From Polycyclovorans algicola TG408 (GTDB taxonomy: Bacteria > Pseudomonadota > Gammaproteobacteria > Nevskiales > Nevskiaceae): a DNA stretch of 64,000 nt. The notes below the pieces were generated by a model. That model was not told the DNA's origin and made no database searches. It worked only from the letters and a program-made list of their open reading frames with translations. Shown here piece after piece: positions 17,543 to 27,106 of this stretch. The DNA is taken from NCBI RefSeq assembly GCF_000711245.1, contig NZ_JOMH01000001.1, forward strand, positions 1,730,830 to 1,794,829, read 5' to 3'. Made by a program: the position numbers and the translations under genes. Position 1 is the first letter of the stretch, and each line of letters opens with the position of its first letter.

Positions 17543-19552
17543 TCAGCTTCCTTCAGGCAACTTGAAGCCGGTTACTGACTGTCGGAGTTGCGCTGACAGC
17601 GCCGTGAGTTCTTCGACCGCCTTCGCGGTTTCGGCCGAGGCGCGCGAGGTTTGGGTCGAAATTTCGCGAACACCCTGCATCCGTCTGGCGGCATCGGTGG
17701 TGCTGGCCGACTGGCGACGCGCATCGCCGGCAATGGCGCCGATCAGCTCGGCCATGGTCTGCGAACTCAGCTGCACGCGGCTCAGCGCACCGCCGGCCTC
17801 TTCGGCACTGCGGGCTCCATTGACCACGTTGTGGGTCGAACGCTCCATCGAAATGATGGCTTCGTTGGTGTCGGCCTGAATCGTCTTGACCAGGGTTTCG
17901 ACCTGACGCGTGGCGGTCGAGGCGCGCTCGGCGAGGCGCTGCACTTCTTCGGCGACCACCGCGAAACCCCGTCCCTGCTCGCCCGCCATGGCGGCCTGGA
18001 TGGCCGCGTTGAGGGCCAGGGTGCCGGTCTGTTCGGCAATGTCGTTGATCAGCTCGATGATGTTGCCGATTTCCTGCGACGACTCACCGAGGCGTTTGAT
18101 GCGCTTCGAGGTGTCCTGAATCTGCTCGCGCAGCGCGGCCATGACGTTGATCGTACCGCGCGCGGTCTCGGAACCACTACGGGCGACATCGACCGACTCA
18201 CCGGCCTGTTCGGCCACCGACTCGGCGCGCTCGGCCACGCCGGTCAGGGTGTTTGCGGTCTCGTTCATCTGCAGGGTCAGCGACGCGATATCGCTGGCCT
18301 GTCGCTCCGAGCCCGCCGACATGTTCTGTGCCAGCTGCTGGGTGGCGCCGGCGCCTGCGGCGACGCGCTCGGACGTGCGGGTAATGGTGCCGACCAACTC
18401 GCGCATGTTCTGCACGGTGTAATTCAGCGAGTCGGCAATGGCGCCGGTGAAGTCTTCGGTCACCGTGACGTCGACCGTCAGGTCGCCGTCGGCGAGGTTG
18501 GTGATTTCATCCAGCAGCCCGAGAATCGCCTGCTGGCGTTGGGCGTCCTGAGATTCGGCCCTGACCATGCGGCCGCGCACGTTGCGCGAGGCGAGCGTGC
18601 CGTAGGCGACCAGCAGGGCGATGGCCAAGGCCACGGCGATGGCGCTGATGACCGGGTAGGCCGCCAACTGCGCGTCACGCTGAACCAACTGGCCGGCCAA
18701 CACGCCGGCCGCCCCGGTGACGTTGGGCACTTCCTTGGGCAGGTCGGCGACCAGTTCCTGAAGCGTGGCGATGCTGCCGACGCGAACGATCATGTCGTTG
18801 ACCGTGGTGGTCAGTGTCGCCAGATCGGGTGCCACCGTCTCGGCCAGATCCCGGGTGGCGGCTTCGCGCAGCATTTCTTCGTTGCGCGCCGTGATGTCGG
18901 CCAGCAGGGCGACCAGTTGCTCGTAGAAGTTGCGCGCCTCGCGGCCTTCGGTGAACAGGCGTGCTGCCGTACCGGCGAAGCGATCGAGGCTGGCCATCTG
19001 CTGTGCGAGCATGACGCTGGCGGCTGGCCGGGCCTGGCGGGCGACCAGGTTCTCCGCAAGCTCCAGATGCATGGGGTAGAGCCCCTCGGGACCGCGCACT
19101 GCCTCGACCAGACCGCGTGCCTCGCCAACGCCGATGTCAAAGTCCGGCGTCAAGCGAATGATGGTGCTCAAGGGTGTTTGCAGCCGGCCCCAGGCGGCGC
19201 GCAGCGCTTCGGCGTCTTCTTGCATCAAGGCCGGCAGGGCCGGCAGTTCATAGATCTCGTTGCCTTCGATCAGGCCCAGCGTCAATTCGTCAACGTCGGC
19301 GGTGAGGGTGCTGATCACCTGCAGGTCAGGGGTCACCCCGCGGTTGATCTCGCCGCTGACCAGGGCGATGCGCGCGACGCTGTCGGGAATGCCGCGAACC
19401 GTTTCCAACCAGTAGCTGCCACGCGTTTGAGCGGTTTGCGTGATCAGCGCCATCAGCAGCGCCGCCACCAGCAGGGCGATTGCGCCGCCCAGCAAGATGT
19501 AATCGCGTCGCCGCAGACCCGCCCCGACGTCCTGCCCGGTTGCCTCTGCCAT
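17543..19552 (-). CDS. pilJ: PilJ-like methyl-accepting chemotaxis transducer
   Basis: 669-residue receptor of the type IV pilus (Pil-Chp) chemosensory branch. It has one transmembrane helix near residues 18-40, a large helical PilJ-type periplasmic region, a second helix near 300-325, a HAMP-like segment, and a cytoplasmic signalling domain. The hairpin tip reads [34 protein letters not shown]; the AAMAGE variant is characteristic of PilJ. It would sense pilus or surface cues and drive a CheA-type kinase. It lies 52 nt downstream of pilH; pilI and pilK are not adjacent, unlike in Pseudomonas. Confidence 0.9.
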   Translation of the reverse strand: MAEATGQDVGAGLRRRDYILLGGAIALLVAALLMALITQTAQTRGSYWLETVRGIPDSVARIALVSGEINRGVTPDLQVISTLTADVDELTLGLIEGNEIYELPALPALMQEDAEALRAAWGRLQTPLSTIIRLTPDFDIGVGEARGLVEAVRGPEGLYPMHLELAENLVARQARPAASVMLAQQMASLDRFAGTAARLFTEGREARNFYEQLVALLADITARNEEMLREAATRDLAETVAPDLATLTTTVNDMIVRVGSIATLQELVADLPKEVPNVTGAAGVLAGQLVQRDAQLAAYPVISAIAVALAIALLVAYGTLASRNVRGRMVRAESQDAQRQQAILGLLDEITNLADGDLTVDVTVTEDFTGAIADSLNYTVQNMRELVGTITRTSERVAAGAGATQQLAQNMSAGSERQASDIASLTLQMNETANTLTGVAERAESVAEQAGESVDVARSGSETARGTINVMAALREQIQDTSKRIKRLGESSQEIGNIIELINDIAEQTGTLALNAAIQAAMAGEQGRGFAVVAEEVQRLAERASTATRQVETLVKTIQADTNEAIISMERSTHNVVNGARSAEEAGGALSRVQLSSQTMAELIGAIAGDARRQSASTTDAARRMQGVREISTQTSRASAETAKAVEELTALSAQLRQSVTGFKLPEGS

Positions 19553-19604
19553 CTGCTTATCCCCGCCTCAATGTGGTGCCGCAATCCGCGATGCCGGAAG
19601 GTGA

Positions 19605-19973
19605 TCAGCCGCTGCCCAGCACCTGTGCGATCTTGTTGAGCAGCTCAGCGTCTTTGAACGGCTTGACCAGGTACTCCTTGGCCCCCTGACGCAGCGCCCA
19701 GACGCGGTCGGTTTCCTGATTTTTGGCGCTGACCACGATCACCGGAATGTGTGCCGTGGCGGTGTCGCGTGACAAGGTACGCGTCGCTTGAAAACCGTTG
19801 ACGCCCGGCATCACCACGTCCATCAGCACCACGTCCGGGTGTTCCTCGCGGATGCGGGCCAAGGCGTCGCCGGCATCGGCCGACACCAGCACCACGTGCC
19901 CCGCTTTTTCGAGGATGCGTTTCAGGTTTGCCACGTCGGTGGGTGAGTCATCCACCACCATGATCTTCGCCAT
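19605..19973 (-). CDS. pilH: PilH-like single-domain response regulator
   Basis: 122-residue CheY-like receiver. The acidic pocket (VVDDSPTD), the phosphorylated Asp in VVLMDVVMPGVNGFQATR, the Thr/Ser position in IPVIVVSAKNQETD and the conserved Lys in YLVKPF are all present. The sequence and the partner pilJ immediately downstream indicate the PilH/PilG class that controls twitching motility. PilG was not found in the window, so PilG versus PilH rests on overall resemblance. The gap 19974-20104 has no recognisable feature. Confidence 0.88.
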   Translation of the reverse strand: MAKIMVVDDSPTDVANLKRILEKAGHVVLVSADAGDALARIREEHPDVVLMDVVMPGVNGFQATRTLSRDTATAHIPVIVVSAKNQETDRVWALRQGAKEYLVKPFKDAELLNKIAQVLGSG

Positions 19974-20104
19974 CCCTTTCTAGCCCCTGTCGATCTGAAT
20001 TTTGCTTTGCCGCCGACGGTCGCCGCCGCCATTCGGCCCGTGTGCGAGCCTGTACCGACCTGACTATACCGGACTGAACTGGGGCTGCGGCAGGCGTGCG
20101 AGAT

Positions 20105-21391
20105 TCAGTCGGAAAGGCGGTGGCGTGCGACACCCAGATGCCAGCAGGCGGCGACCCGGTGCGTGAATCTCATGCCCGCCAGCGGCGTGTTGCGGCCGCG
20201 GCTCAGCAACTGTTTCGGGTCCAGGGTCCAGGTTTCCGGCCTGATCAGCGCGAGGTCGGCAGGCTGTCCGGCGCTGATGACCGGTGGGTTAAGACCCAGA
20301 CGCCGGGCCGGCGTGCTCGTCACACGCTGCACGGCGGTCAGCGGCTCGACACCATCCTCGGTCATCCACTTCAGCGTCAGCGGCCAGAGCAGCTCCAGCC
20401 CGCTCGCGCCAGCGGCGGTCAGCGGAAACGGGTTGCGCTTGGCGTCGGCCTCGTGCGGCTGGTGATCGGAGCAGATGGCCTCGATCACCCCGGCCTTGAC
20501 GGCCTCGCGCAGGGCCAGCCGATCCGCCTCGCTGCGCAGCGGCGGCATCAGGTGTGCGGCGGGGTCGAAGCCATCCAGCGCGGCGTCGGTGAGAAACAGT
20601 TGATGTGCGGCGACGTCGGCGCTGATCGGCAGGTCGCGGGCCTGGGCGGTGGCCACAAGCTCGGCGCCGCGCGCGGTCGACAGGCGGCCGAAGTGCAGCC
20701 GCGCGCCGGTGTCTTCGACCAGCGAAATCCAGAACCGCATCGCCGCCACCTCGGCCGCCACTGGAATGGGTGACAACCCCAGTCGGGTCGCGGTGGCGCC
20801 TTCGTGGGCGCAGCCGCCGTTGGCAATGCGCGCGTCCAGCGGCTGGATGTGCACGGTCATGCCCAGGCCTTGTGCATATTCCAGCGCGCGGCGTGCCAAC
20901 AGCGGATCGTCGAGCGGTGCCATGGCCTGCGACAGGCCGACACAGCCGGCAGTCTTGAGGGCGCTCATCTCGGCCAGTGCCGTGCCGGCCAGACCTTGCG
21001 TGAGCGCGCCCAGCGGCATCACCCAGGGGCTGCGCGCCGCCTTGGAGATGCGCAGCACCCGGACAATCATCGCCGGGGTGTCGAGCACCGGATGGGTGTC
21101 GGGCGGCAGGGCGAAACGGGTGATGCCGCCGGCAAACGCGGCGCGGGTCTCACTGGCGAAGTCGGCCTTGGCGGTGTGGCCCGGTTCGCGGAAGCGCGCA
21201 GCCAGATCGACCGCGCCCGGCACCAGCCAGCCACCTGCGGCATCAATATGTTGGTCGACGGCCATGTCAAGCGGCGCGTCGGCGGCCAGCACTGCGCCGA
21301 TCTTGCCGCCGTCGATCAGCACGTGGCCGGGGCCATCGAAGCCGCTGACCGGGTCGAGAATGCGGACATTGCTGATCAGCGTGCGGCTCAT
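20105..21391 (-). CDS. pyrX: non-catalytic dihydroorotase-like subunit (PyrX/PyrC')
   Basis: 428-residue amidohydrolase-fold protein. In active dihydroorotase the metal site starts with a D-x-H-x-H-x-REPG block; here the matching segment is [11 protein letters not shown] (about residues 58-69), with both His replaced, so zinc catalysis is not expected. This is the known situation for PyrC' of Pseudomonas, which is needed structurally for the aspartate transcarbamoylase dodecamer. Its ATG overlaps the pyrB stop (21388-21391), as expected for stoichiometric partners. A genuine pyrC should exist elsewhere in the genome. Confidence 0.93.
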   Translation of the reverse strand: MSRTLISNVRILDPVSGFDGPGHVLIDGGKIGAVLAADAPLDMAVDQHIDAAGGWLVPGAVDLAARFREPGHTAKADFASETRAAFAGGITRFALPPDTHPVLDTPAMIVRVLRISKAARSPWVMPLGALTQGLAGTALAEMSALKTAGCVGLSQAMAPLDDPLLARRALEYAQGLGMTVHIQPLDARIANGGCAHEGATATRLGLSPIPVAAEVAAMRFWISLVEDTGARLHFGRLSTARGAELVATAQARDLPISADVAAHQLFLTDAALDGFDPAAHLMPPLRSEADRLALREAVKAGVIEAICSDHQPHEADAKRNPFPLTAAGASGLELLWPLTLKWMTEDGVEPLTAVQRVTSTPARRLGLNPPVISAGQPADLALIRPETWTLDPKQLLSRGRNTPLAGMRFTHRVAACWHLGVARHRLSD

Positions 21392-22344
21392 GCGCGGGCC
21401 CCGAGAATGCGGTCCATCACCGCCATGCGCACGGCGATGCCGTTGTTGACCTGTTCGAGAATCACCGAGCGCGGCCCGTAGGCCATGTCACCTTCAATTT
21501 CGACGCCGCGGTTGATCGGTCCGGGGTGCATGACGATGGCGTGATCCGGTAGCCGCGCGGCGCGCTGGTGGGTCAGGCCGTAATCGCGGTGAAATTCACC
21601 CAGGCTGGGCAGAAACGCACCGAGCATGCGCTCCTTCTGCAGGCGCAACAGCATCACCACGTCAACGCTGTCCAGCGCCGCGTCGAGGTCGTGGAACACC
21701 TGCGCGCCGAGGGCGGAAATGCCTGCGGGAATGAGGGTGGGCGGGGCGGCGACACGAATCTCTGCCGCGCCCAGCGTGCGCAGGCCGTGGATCGCCGAGC
21801 GGGCGACGCGCGAGTGGAGAATGTCGCCCACCAGACACACCTTGAGTCCGGCAATGCGGCCCATCCGCTGGCGAACCGTCAGCAGGTCGAGCAGGCCTTG
21901 CGTCGGGTGCGCGTGGCGGCCGTCACCGGCATTGAGGATGGCCACTCCCGGCGCGGCGTGCGCGGCAAAAAAGTGTGCAGCGCCCGACGCGTCATGACGA
22001 ATCACGAACATGTCGGCCTGCATGGCTTCCAGCGTTTTCAGCGTGTCGAACAGCGTCTCGCCCTTGGACGTCGACGAGGCGGCAACCTGCAGGTTGAGCA
22101 CGTCGGCCGACAGGCGCTTGGCAGCCAGTTCGAAGGTGGTACGGGTGCGCGTCGAGGGCTCGAAAAACAGATTGATGACGGTGCGACCGAGCAGGCTGGC
22201 GTGCTTCTTGTCGCCGTTGCGGCCGGCGTCCAGATACTGGTCGGCGTGGTCGAGCAAGTCCGTCAGTGTGGCGGCCGGCAGGCCTTCAAGGGTCAGTAGA
22301 TGCTGCAGGCGACCTTGGTCATCGAGTTGGGAGACAGCGCTCAT
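21388..22344 (-). CDS. pyrB: aspartate carbamoyltransferase catalytic subunit
   Basis: Second step of pyrimidine synthesis: carbamoyl phosphate plus aspartate to carbamoyl-aspartate. The 318-residue protein contains the carbamoyl-phosphate loop [13 protein letters not shown] and the [11 protein letters not shown] and [12 protein letters not shown] motifs. ATG 22344 lies 8 nt after the ruvX stop; a longer frame would run into ruvX. No pyrR gene separates ruvX and pyrB, unlike in Pseudomonas, where the order is ruvX-pyrR-pyrB-pyrC'. Confidence 0.97.
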   Translation of the reverse strand: MSAVSQLDDQGRLQHLLTLEGLPAATLTDLLDHADQYLDAGRNGDKKHASLLGRTVINLFFEPSTRTRTTFELAAKRLSADVLNLQVAASSTSKGETLFDTLKTLEAMQADMFVIRHDASGAAHFFAAHAAPGVAILNAGDGRHAHPTQGLLDLLTVRQRMGRIAGLKVCLVGDILHSRVARSAIHGLRTLGAAEIRVAAPPTLIPAGISALGAQVFHDLDAALDSVDVVMLLRLQKERMLGAFLPSLGEFHRDYGLTHQRAARLPDHAIVMHPGPINRGVEIEGDMAYGPRSVILEQVNNGIAVRMAVMDRILGARA

Positions 22345-22352
22345 GGCGCGGA

Positions 22353-22814
22353 TTATGCGGGAGGCGGGGGCGATGCGGAATCGCTGAAGCGCTTCAATTG
22401 ACCGCTGGCCGCCTCCTGAAACCACTGCTCCAGAATCACTCGTGCCGATTCGGCGTCACGGTCAGTCTTGCGCACCCGGCGGTTCAACTGACCGCTGGCG
22501 CGCGCGCTGCGCAGGCGGTCATCGGCACTGCGCGAGCTGTAGCGCTCGTCGCACAAATATATGGTCGCGCCAAAGCGTGCCTGCAGTTCGAGCGCGAAGG
22601 AGGCAGCCAGCGCGGTGGCGGGCTGGGTTTCGCCGTCCTCGGTTAGTGGCCAGCCGATCACCACGGTATCGGGTGCCCAGTCGCGCCACAGCCGGTCCAG
22701 CGCGGCCACATCGTCCGGATGCAAGGTGGGCAGCGCGCGGGCATTGCCGGTCAGGGCCTCGCCGACCGCCACGCCAATGCGCTTGTGCCCGACATCGAAG
22801 GCGAGGGTGGCCAT
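22353..22814 (-). CDS. ruvX: Holliday-junction resolvase-like RNase H fold protein RuvX (YqgF)
   Basis: 153 residues with the YqgF/RuvX signature [15 protein letters not shown] at the N-terminus, [10 protein letters not shown] in the middle and the acidic YLCDERYSS and [13 protein letters not shown] blocks. Family members process RNA (16S rRNA maturation in E. coli) or Holliday junctions. The position between algH and pyrB is the conserved gammaproteobacterial order. The last residues ([10 protein letters not shown]) are a proline-rich tail beyond the usual fold. Confidence 0.94.
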   Translation of the reverse strand: MATLAFDVGHKRIGVAVGEALTGNARALPTLHPDDVAALDRLWRDWAPDTVVIGWPLTEDGETQPATALAASFALELQARFGATIYLCDERYSSRSADDRLRSARASGQLNRRVRKTDRDAESARVILEQWFQEAASGQLKRFSDSASPPPPA

Positions 22815-22849
22815 CAGCGGCGCCCATGACCTGATCGGCCCGCCACCCT

Positions 22850-22958
22850 CACCCCGTCATTCCGGGCTTGACCCGAAATCCATGCCCGCTCGTCGGCGGG
22901 GGCAAAGTTTGCGGTTCGAACGGGCCGCGCTGGACCCCGCATCAAGTCCGGGGTGACG
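22850..22958. repeat. dispersed repeat CGTCATTCCGGGCTTGACCCG type
   Basis: The ruvX-algH gap (22815-23017) holds an imperfect inverted pair: CCCGTCATTCCGGGCTTG (from about 22853) and a reverse-complement-like block ending CAAGTCCGGGGTGACG (to 22958). Shorter relatives lie at 26636-26660 and 26703-26725. This is a common intergenic repeat type in proteobacteria; no coding potential is visible. Confidence 0.6.
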
Positions 22959-23017
22959 CAGGGGGTGCGGGTCAGGCGCGTTTCGGTATCGGTCCTGATC
23001 ACTTGATTCGCATCGCT

Positions 23018-23572
23018 TCAAGCGTGTCCGGCGCTCTGGGTGAGCTGTGTGATGTCGACACCCAGCAGCCGGGTGGCTGCCTGCCAGCGCTCTTCAATCG
23101 GCGTCTGGAACAGGATCTGCTGATCAACCGGCGTGTTGAGCCAGGCATTGCTCAGCACTTCTTCTTCAAGCTGACCTTCGTCCCAGCCGGCGAAGCCCAG
23201 GGCCACGACATAATTTTTGGGACCGGTGCCGGTGCCCAGCGCCCGCAGGACATCGCGCGAGGTGGTGATGTGCAGCCCGCCTGGCAGGTCCAGCGTCGAT
23301 TCCCAGCCGCCTGGCGCATCGTGGATGACGAAGCCGCGTTCCGGCTGTACCGGGCCGCCCCAGAACACCGGGGCGTCTTCATCCAGCGCGTCGCTCTCAA
23401 GGTCCATCTGCTTGAGCACGTCGACCAGTTTGAGCTCCATCGGGCGGTTGATCACCAGGCCGATCGCGCCATGGTCGTTGTGCTCGCAGAGCAGCGACAC
23501 GGTGCGCGAAAAATGTTCGTCCAGCATCGCCGGCATGGCGATCAGGAACTGGTTTTTGAAGAACTCACTCAT
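23018..23572 (-). CDS. algH: AlgH/YqgE family protein (UPF0301)
   Basis: 184-residue cytosolic protein of the AlgH/YqgE family, with the family N-terminus NQFLIAMPAMLDEHFSRTVSLLCEHN and the conserved VFWGGPVQ and GFAGWDEGQLEEEV blocks. The molecular function is not established; in Pseudomonas it was first linked to alginate regulation. The gene overlaps the 3' end of the Gx transporter gene by 8 nt and precedes ruvX, as is usual in this order. Confidence 0.95.
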   Translation of the reverse strand: MSEFFKNQFLIAMPAMLDEHFSRTVSLLCEHNDHGAIGLVINRPMELKLVDVLKQMDLESDALDEDAPVFWGGPVQPERGFVIHDAPGGWESTLDLPGGLHITTSRDVLRALGTGTGPKNYVVALGFAGWDEGQLEEEVLSNAWLNTPVDQQILFQTPIEERWQAATRLLGVDITQLTQSAGHA

Positions 23573-24110
23573 GAGGCGAAGTGTATCCGCCCGTCGCTAA
23601 TGTCGGCAGCCGCAGCAGCAGCCGCTGGGCCAGCCAGCCGGTCACCAGGCCCAGCGCCAGCGCCATGACCAGCAGCAGCGGCAGCAGGTTGAGCAGGCCG
23701 GGATGCGGCACGAACACCCGCCAGGCCAGCAGGAATTGGCCGCTGACATGCGCCACCGCCGACAGCGCCGACACGCCGACCACCGTCAGCGGCAGGCGCG
23801 GAACGGCCCGGTTCCAGCCGCTGGCCAGCGCCAACGCGCCGAGGCTGAGCGCGGCGCCGGCCGTCGCCAGCCAGAAGCCGGGCGCCATGAAGCTGCCGAC
23901 CAGCAGGCTGCCGACCAGCACCCGCAGGCCGGTCACCCAGACGGCACTGGCCAGCCCCCAGCGTGCCCAGACGATGAGCGTCACCACATTGGCCAGGCCG
24001 GGTTTGATGCCGGGCACCGGTGACGGGATGCCGGCTTCAACCAGGTGCACCAACACCGCGATGGCGGCAAAGCCGGCAATCTGCGCGTCAGAAAGGGTGG
24101 CGCGCGACAT
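23565..24110 (-). CDS. Gx transporter / HepS-like membrane protein
   Basis: 181-residue hydrophobic protein with about five membrane helices. The start region (VHLVEAGIPSPVPGIKPGLANVVTLI) matches the Hpre_diP_synt_I family, named after heptaprenyl diphosphate synthase component I but now regarded as a transporter-like family. ATG 24110 was chosen because it follows the NusG_II gene by 2 nt and begins the conserved region. Pairing with a NusG domain II protein and ApbE is the typical neighbourhood and hints at flavin or quinone-linked redox maturation; the substrate is unknown. Confidence 0.85.
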   Translation of the reverse strand: MSRATLSDAQIAGFAAIAVLVHLVEAGIPSPVPGIKPGLANVVTLIVWARWGLASAVWVTGLRVLVGSLLVGSFMAPGFWLATAGAALSLGALALASGWNRAVPRLPLTVVGVSALSAVAHVSGQFLLAWRVFVPHPGLLNLLPLLLVMALALGLVTGWLAQRLLLRLPTLATGGYTSPHE

Positions 24111-24112
24111 GG

Positions 24113-24505
24113 TCAGTGGTTGACGGCATCGACTGCGCCGGGCCCATGCCCGCGCAGGCTCACCGACACACGGTTGGGCAGGCAGGCGGTGCTGTCGCCG
24201 GCGGTGTTGAGCCAGCCGCGGTGAATGCACACGCGGTTGCGGCAGGGGCTTTCAACAAAGCGCAGCTTGCCGGGCTCGACGCGCAGCACACTCACGCCGG
24301 CATACCCGTCGATATGGTGCTCGCCAGGCTGGCTGAGATTGAGCGTCTGGCGCAGCTCGCCGCCCACCCGTATCTCGGCCTCGGTGGCCGGGCCGCCGGG
24401 CGTCCAGAGTGCCGCAAAGCAGGTGCCGATGGCCGCAAACAACAGCATCAGCAGCACGCGGTCGGCGGCGGTGATGCGCCCATTGAGAACGGGCCCCCGC
24501 CTCAC
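24113..24505 (-). CDS. NusG domain II-containing membrane protein
   Basis: 130 residues with one N-terminal transmembrane helix (about 17-35) and a periplasmic NusG-domain-II-like beta domain. The cysteine-bearing motif SPCRNRVCIHRGWL and the ACLPNRV block are the hallmark of this small family, which co-occurs with apbE and the Gx transporter. The role is unknown. It is sandwiched with a 4-nt overlap to apbE and a 2-nt gap to the Gx gene. Confidence 0.88.
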   Translation of the reverse strand: MRRGPVLNGRITAADRVLLMLLFAAIGTCFAALWTPGGPATEAEIRVGGELRQTLNLSQPGEHHIDGYAGVSVLRVEPGKLRFVESPCRNRVCIHRGWLNTAGDSTACLPNRVSVSLRGHGPGAVDAVNH

Positions 24506-25575
24506 GGCAGCACGTTCACCTCGACGCCGGTCGAGGCTTGGAAGCGCTCGGCAAACGCGCGGGTGGCCCAGACCTCGCCATTGCCGAGCATCACCATGGC
24601 CTGTTCGATGTCCATGGCCCGCGCCGTGTTGCGCCAGCCTTCCGGTCCGGCGACGAACAGGGCGGTGCTGGCGGCATCGGCGAGGACGGCGTCGGGCGTG
24701 ATCACCGTCGCCGAGGTGATGCCGACGGCCGGCTGGCCGGTGCGGGGATCGATCAGGTGGTGGTAGCGCTGGCCCTCAAACTCGAAGTAACGCTCGTAAT
24801 CGCCGCTGGTGAAAATCGTTTCACTGCCGTCGGTTTCGAGAATGCCCATCAGCGGCTGGTCGGGCTTCGCCGGGCGTGGATGCCGCACGCCAATGCGCCA
24901 GGCCTTGTCACCCTTGCTGCCGCGGGCCACCACGTCACCGCCCATGTTGACCAGATAGTGCTCAAAGCCCGCCGCGTCGAGCAGCACGGCGATCTCGTGG
25001 GCCGCGTCGCCCTTGGCGATGCCGCCAAAGTTGAGCTGCACGCCGGGTGCCGGCCCCACCTTTTCAGCCTGCAGGGTGGGCGCTTTGGCGATGGCGGCCA
25101 GCGCCGTGGTGATGGCCTCGGTCGCGGGCGGTTGGCTGGCGAATGCTTCCTGGCGGTTCCAGCCCCACAGGTCGACGAGCTGCCCGACACGCACGTCGAA
25201 CAGACCCTTGCTGGCCGTCGACAGGGCTGCGGCGCGGGCGAACAGGGGTTGCAATTCAGCGGCAACCGTCGCCGCCTCGCCCTTGGCCAGCGCCTGGTTG
25301 ACCGCGGTCAGCTCACCATCGGTCAGCACGCTCCAACGCTGCTGGTAGGCCTTGATCGTCGGCCGCACGTCCCGCATCGCCGCGTCAAAATCATCGTGCG
25401 TTTGGCCGCGCTCCAGGTAAACACTGACGTTGATCAGTGTGCCGAGGCCGAGAAACTCTTCCACGTGCACCCGGTCATGGTCGGGCTGGCGCAAGGCCAG
25501 CCAGACGAACAGCAGCGCAAGCGCGATGCCCCACGCGGCGCGCTTGAAGAATTGTTTGAGGCGCTCGTCCATCAA
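24502..25575 (-). CDS. apbE: FAD:protein FMN transferase ApbE
   Basis: Attaches FMN covalently to Thr/Ser of target flavoproteins such as NqrB/C or RnfG subunits in the periplasm. The 357-residue protein has an N-terminal membrane anchor (about 13-28), no lipobox cysteine, and the family motifs LGLGTLINVSVY, QLNFGGIAKGDAAHEI, NMGGDVVARG and HHLIDPRTGQPA. It overlaps gshB and the NusG_II gene by 4 nt on each side, so all are probably one transcript. Its target flavoprotein is not in the window. Confidence 0.95.
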   Translation of the reverse strand: MMDERLKQFFKRAAWGIALALLFVWLALRQPDHDRVHVEEFLGLGTLINVSVYLERGQTHDDFDAAMRDVRPTIKAYQQRWSVLTDGELTAVNQALAKGEAATVAAELQPLFARAAALSTASKGLFDVRVGQLVDLWGWNRQEAFASQPPATEAITTALAAIAKAPTLQAEKVGPAPGVQLNFGGIAKGDAAHEIAVLLDAAGFEHYLVNMGGDVVARGSKGDKAWRIGVRHPRPAKPDQPLMGILETDGSETIFTSGDYERYFEFEGQRYHHLIDPRTGQPAVGITSATVITPDAVLADAASTALFVAGPEGWRNTARAMDIEQAMVMLGNGEVWATRAFAERFQASTGVEVNVLP

Positions 25576-26528
25576 GCGTCGCCCATGAGTTTGCTGATGG
25601 CCGTCATCAATTGCCCGCCGATGTCGAGGTTGTAAGCGGCGTCGAGCTCGCGTGCGCAGGTGGGTGAGGTGACGTTGATCTCGGTGAGGTAATCGCCAAT
25701 CACGTCCAGCCCGACAAACAGCAGGCCGCGACGCTTGAGCGCCGGCCCGACTTCGGCGGCGATCCAGCGGTCACGGTCCGTCAGCGGCTGCGGGCGACCG
25801 CTGCCTCCGGCGGCGAGGTTGCCGCGCGTTTCACCCTGCATCGGCACGCGCGCAAGGCAATACGGAACCGGCTCACCGTCGACCATGAGAATGCGCTTGT
25901 CACCCTCGACGATCGCCGGCAGGTAGCGCTGCGCCATGATCAGGTGCCGCCCTGCAGTGAGCGCCTCAATCACCGCACCCAGGTTCAGGCCGTCGCTGCC
26001 GACGCGAAAAATGCCCGCGCCACCCATGCCGTCCAGCGGTTTGAAAATCACGTCGCCATGCTCGGCATGAAACGCGCGCAGCGTTATCGGGTCGCTGGCA
26101 ATCAGCGTCGGCGCGCAGCACTGCGGAAAGCGGCTGATGAAGAACTTCTCGTTGCAGTCGCGAAGGCTCTGCGGCCGATTCACCACCCGGCAGCCTTGCG
26201 CTTCGGCCAACTCCAGCGTGTAGGTCGCGTTGACAAAATCCATGTCGAAGGGCGGATCTTTGCGCATCAACAACGCATCGAGATCGCCCAGTGGCGCAGT
26301 GGCGGCGTCACCCAAGGTAAACCAGTCTTGGTTGTCGTCCCGCACCGTCAGGGCACGCCCGCGACCCAAGGCCAAGCCGTCGCGGACCCACAGGTCCCCC
26401 ATCTCGAAATAGCGGAGTGCGTAGCCGTGGCGTTGCGCGGCCAACAGCAGGGCGAGGGTGGTGTCCTTGTAGGGTTTGATGGCCCGTATGGGGTCCATCA
26501 CGACGCCGAGCGTGCGGGGCATGGGCAA
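25572..26528 (-). CDS. gshB: glutathione synthetase
   Basis: ATP-grasp ligase joining gamma-glutamylcysteine and glycine. The 318-residue length is standard. N-terminal GVVMDPIRAIKPYKDTTLALLLAAQ, the DALLMRKDPPFDMDFVNATY block, and the ATP-grasp loop VIFKPLDGMGGAGIFRV are all present, as is the C-terminal GLDVIGDYLTEINVTSPT metal and substrate region. It heads the minus-strand run gshB-apbE-NusG_II-Gx-algH-ruvX-pyrB-pyrX. Confidence 0.97.
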   Translation of the reverse strand: MPMPRTLGVVMDPIRAIKPYKDTTLALLLAAQRHGYALRYFEMGDLWVRDGLALGRGRALTVRDDNQDWFTLGDAATAPLGDLDALLMRKDPPFDMDFVNATYTLELAEAQGCRVVNRPQSLRDCNEKFFISRFPQCCAPTLIASDPITLRAFHAEHGDVIFKPLDGMGGAGIFRVGSDGLNLGAVIEALTAGRHLIMAQRYLPAIVEGDKRILMVDGEPVPYCLARVPMQGETRGNLAAGGSGRPQPLTDRDRWIAAEVGPALKRRGLLFVGLDVIGDYLTEINVTSPTCARELDAAYNLDIGGQLMTAISKLMGDA

Positions 26529-27106
26529 TCTGTCCTGATATGAGCCGGCCAGCGGAATTGGCCGAGCGCAACTTTACGTGATGCCGATGGCGGCGAGCGT
26601 GACGAAGCTTGTCGGATTTAGCGAACCGTGCATGTATGTCGGATCAAGTCCGGCATGACGGTGGGGGTCATGGCGAAGGGTGCTTGCAACTTCAATCACC
26701 GCCACCCCGGACTTGACCCCACTGGTGTCCAGAATAATGTTGCTCGTGATGCTGCCGACCCTGCTGTTATAAAGGCTGCGGTACGAGCGGCCATTAAAGA
26801 CTCGATTTCATGCTCGCGCTGTTTCCCCTCGCCCGCTTGCGGGAGAGGGTGGCCGAAGGCCGGGAGAGGGCGCGCCGCAGGCGCGGCGGACTGGCCAGCA
26901 AACACCGGCCCCGTTCGGGTGCCGCCTTCTCCCCGCAAACGTATACGTTGCCCCTCTCCCGCAAGCGGGCGAGGGGAGAAAAACGACCAGACACTTCGAT
27001 TATTTCGCCCTTGGAAGCACGGCCACTTCTGATCCACAAACGTTCCGGACAGCAGTGGGGCTTGACTCGGGGTCGATCACGGCTGATTCGGGGGCATTTG
27101 GCCCTC
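26529..27106. repeat. intergenic region with dispersed repeats
   Basis: Convincing genes are absent from this 578-nt gap. It contains two short CGTCATTCC-type repeat pieces (26636-26660, 26703-26725). At 26726-26981 there is a full-length inverted copy of the ~320-bp element that forms the tandem array at 48.7-50.4 kb. Short open frames here follow the palindromes and are not genes. Confidence 0.7.
26726..26981 (-). repeat. solitary inverted copy of the CTCTCCCGC element
   Basis: Read on the minus strand, this segment matches the array unit at 48741-50370 block by block: the GCCGCTcGTACCGCAGCC region, the CCCTCTCCCGCAAGCGGGC palindrome, CCGGCCTTCGGCC, and GCGCCGCAGGCGC. Its distal part diverges (ACCGGCCCCGTTCGG, then CGTATACGTT), so it is an older or different member of the same family. 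It is not duplicated in tandem here. Confidence 0.75.

Noticed and set aside
17651-19639. 662-codon open frame antisense to pilJ
   Set aside because: It is the mirror of a GC-rich, strongly recognised gene; the translation has no family features and is low in hydrophobic segments.
24113-24505. Transcription factor NusG
   Set aside because: Only domain II is present behind a membrane helix and with a Cys-containing motif, so it is not the elongation factor.
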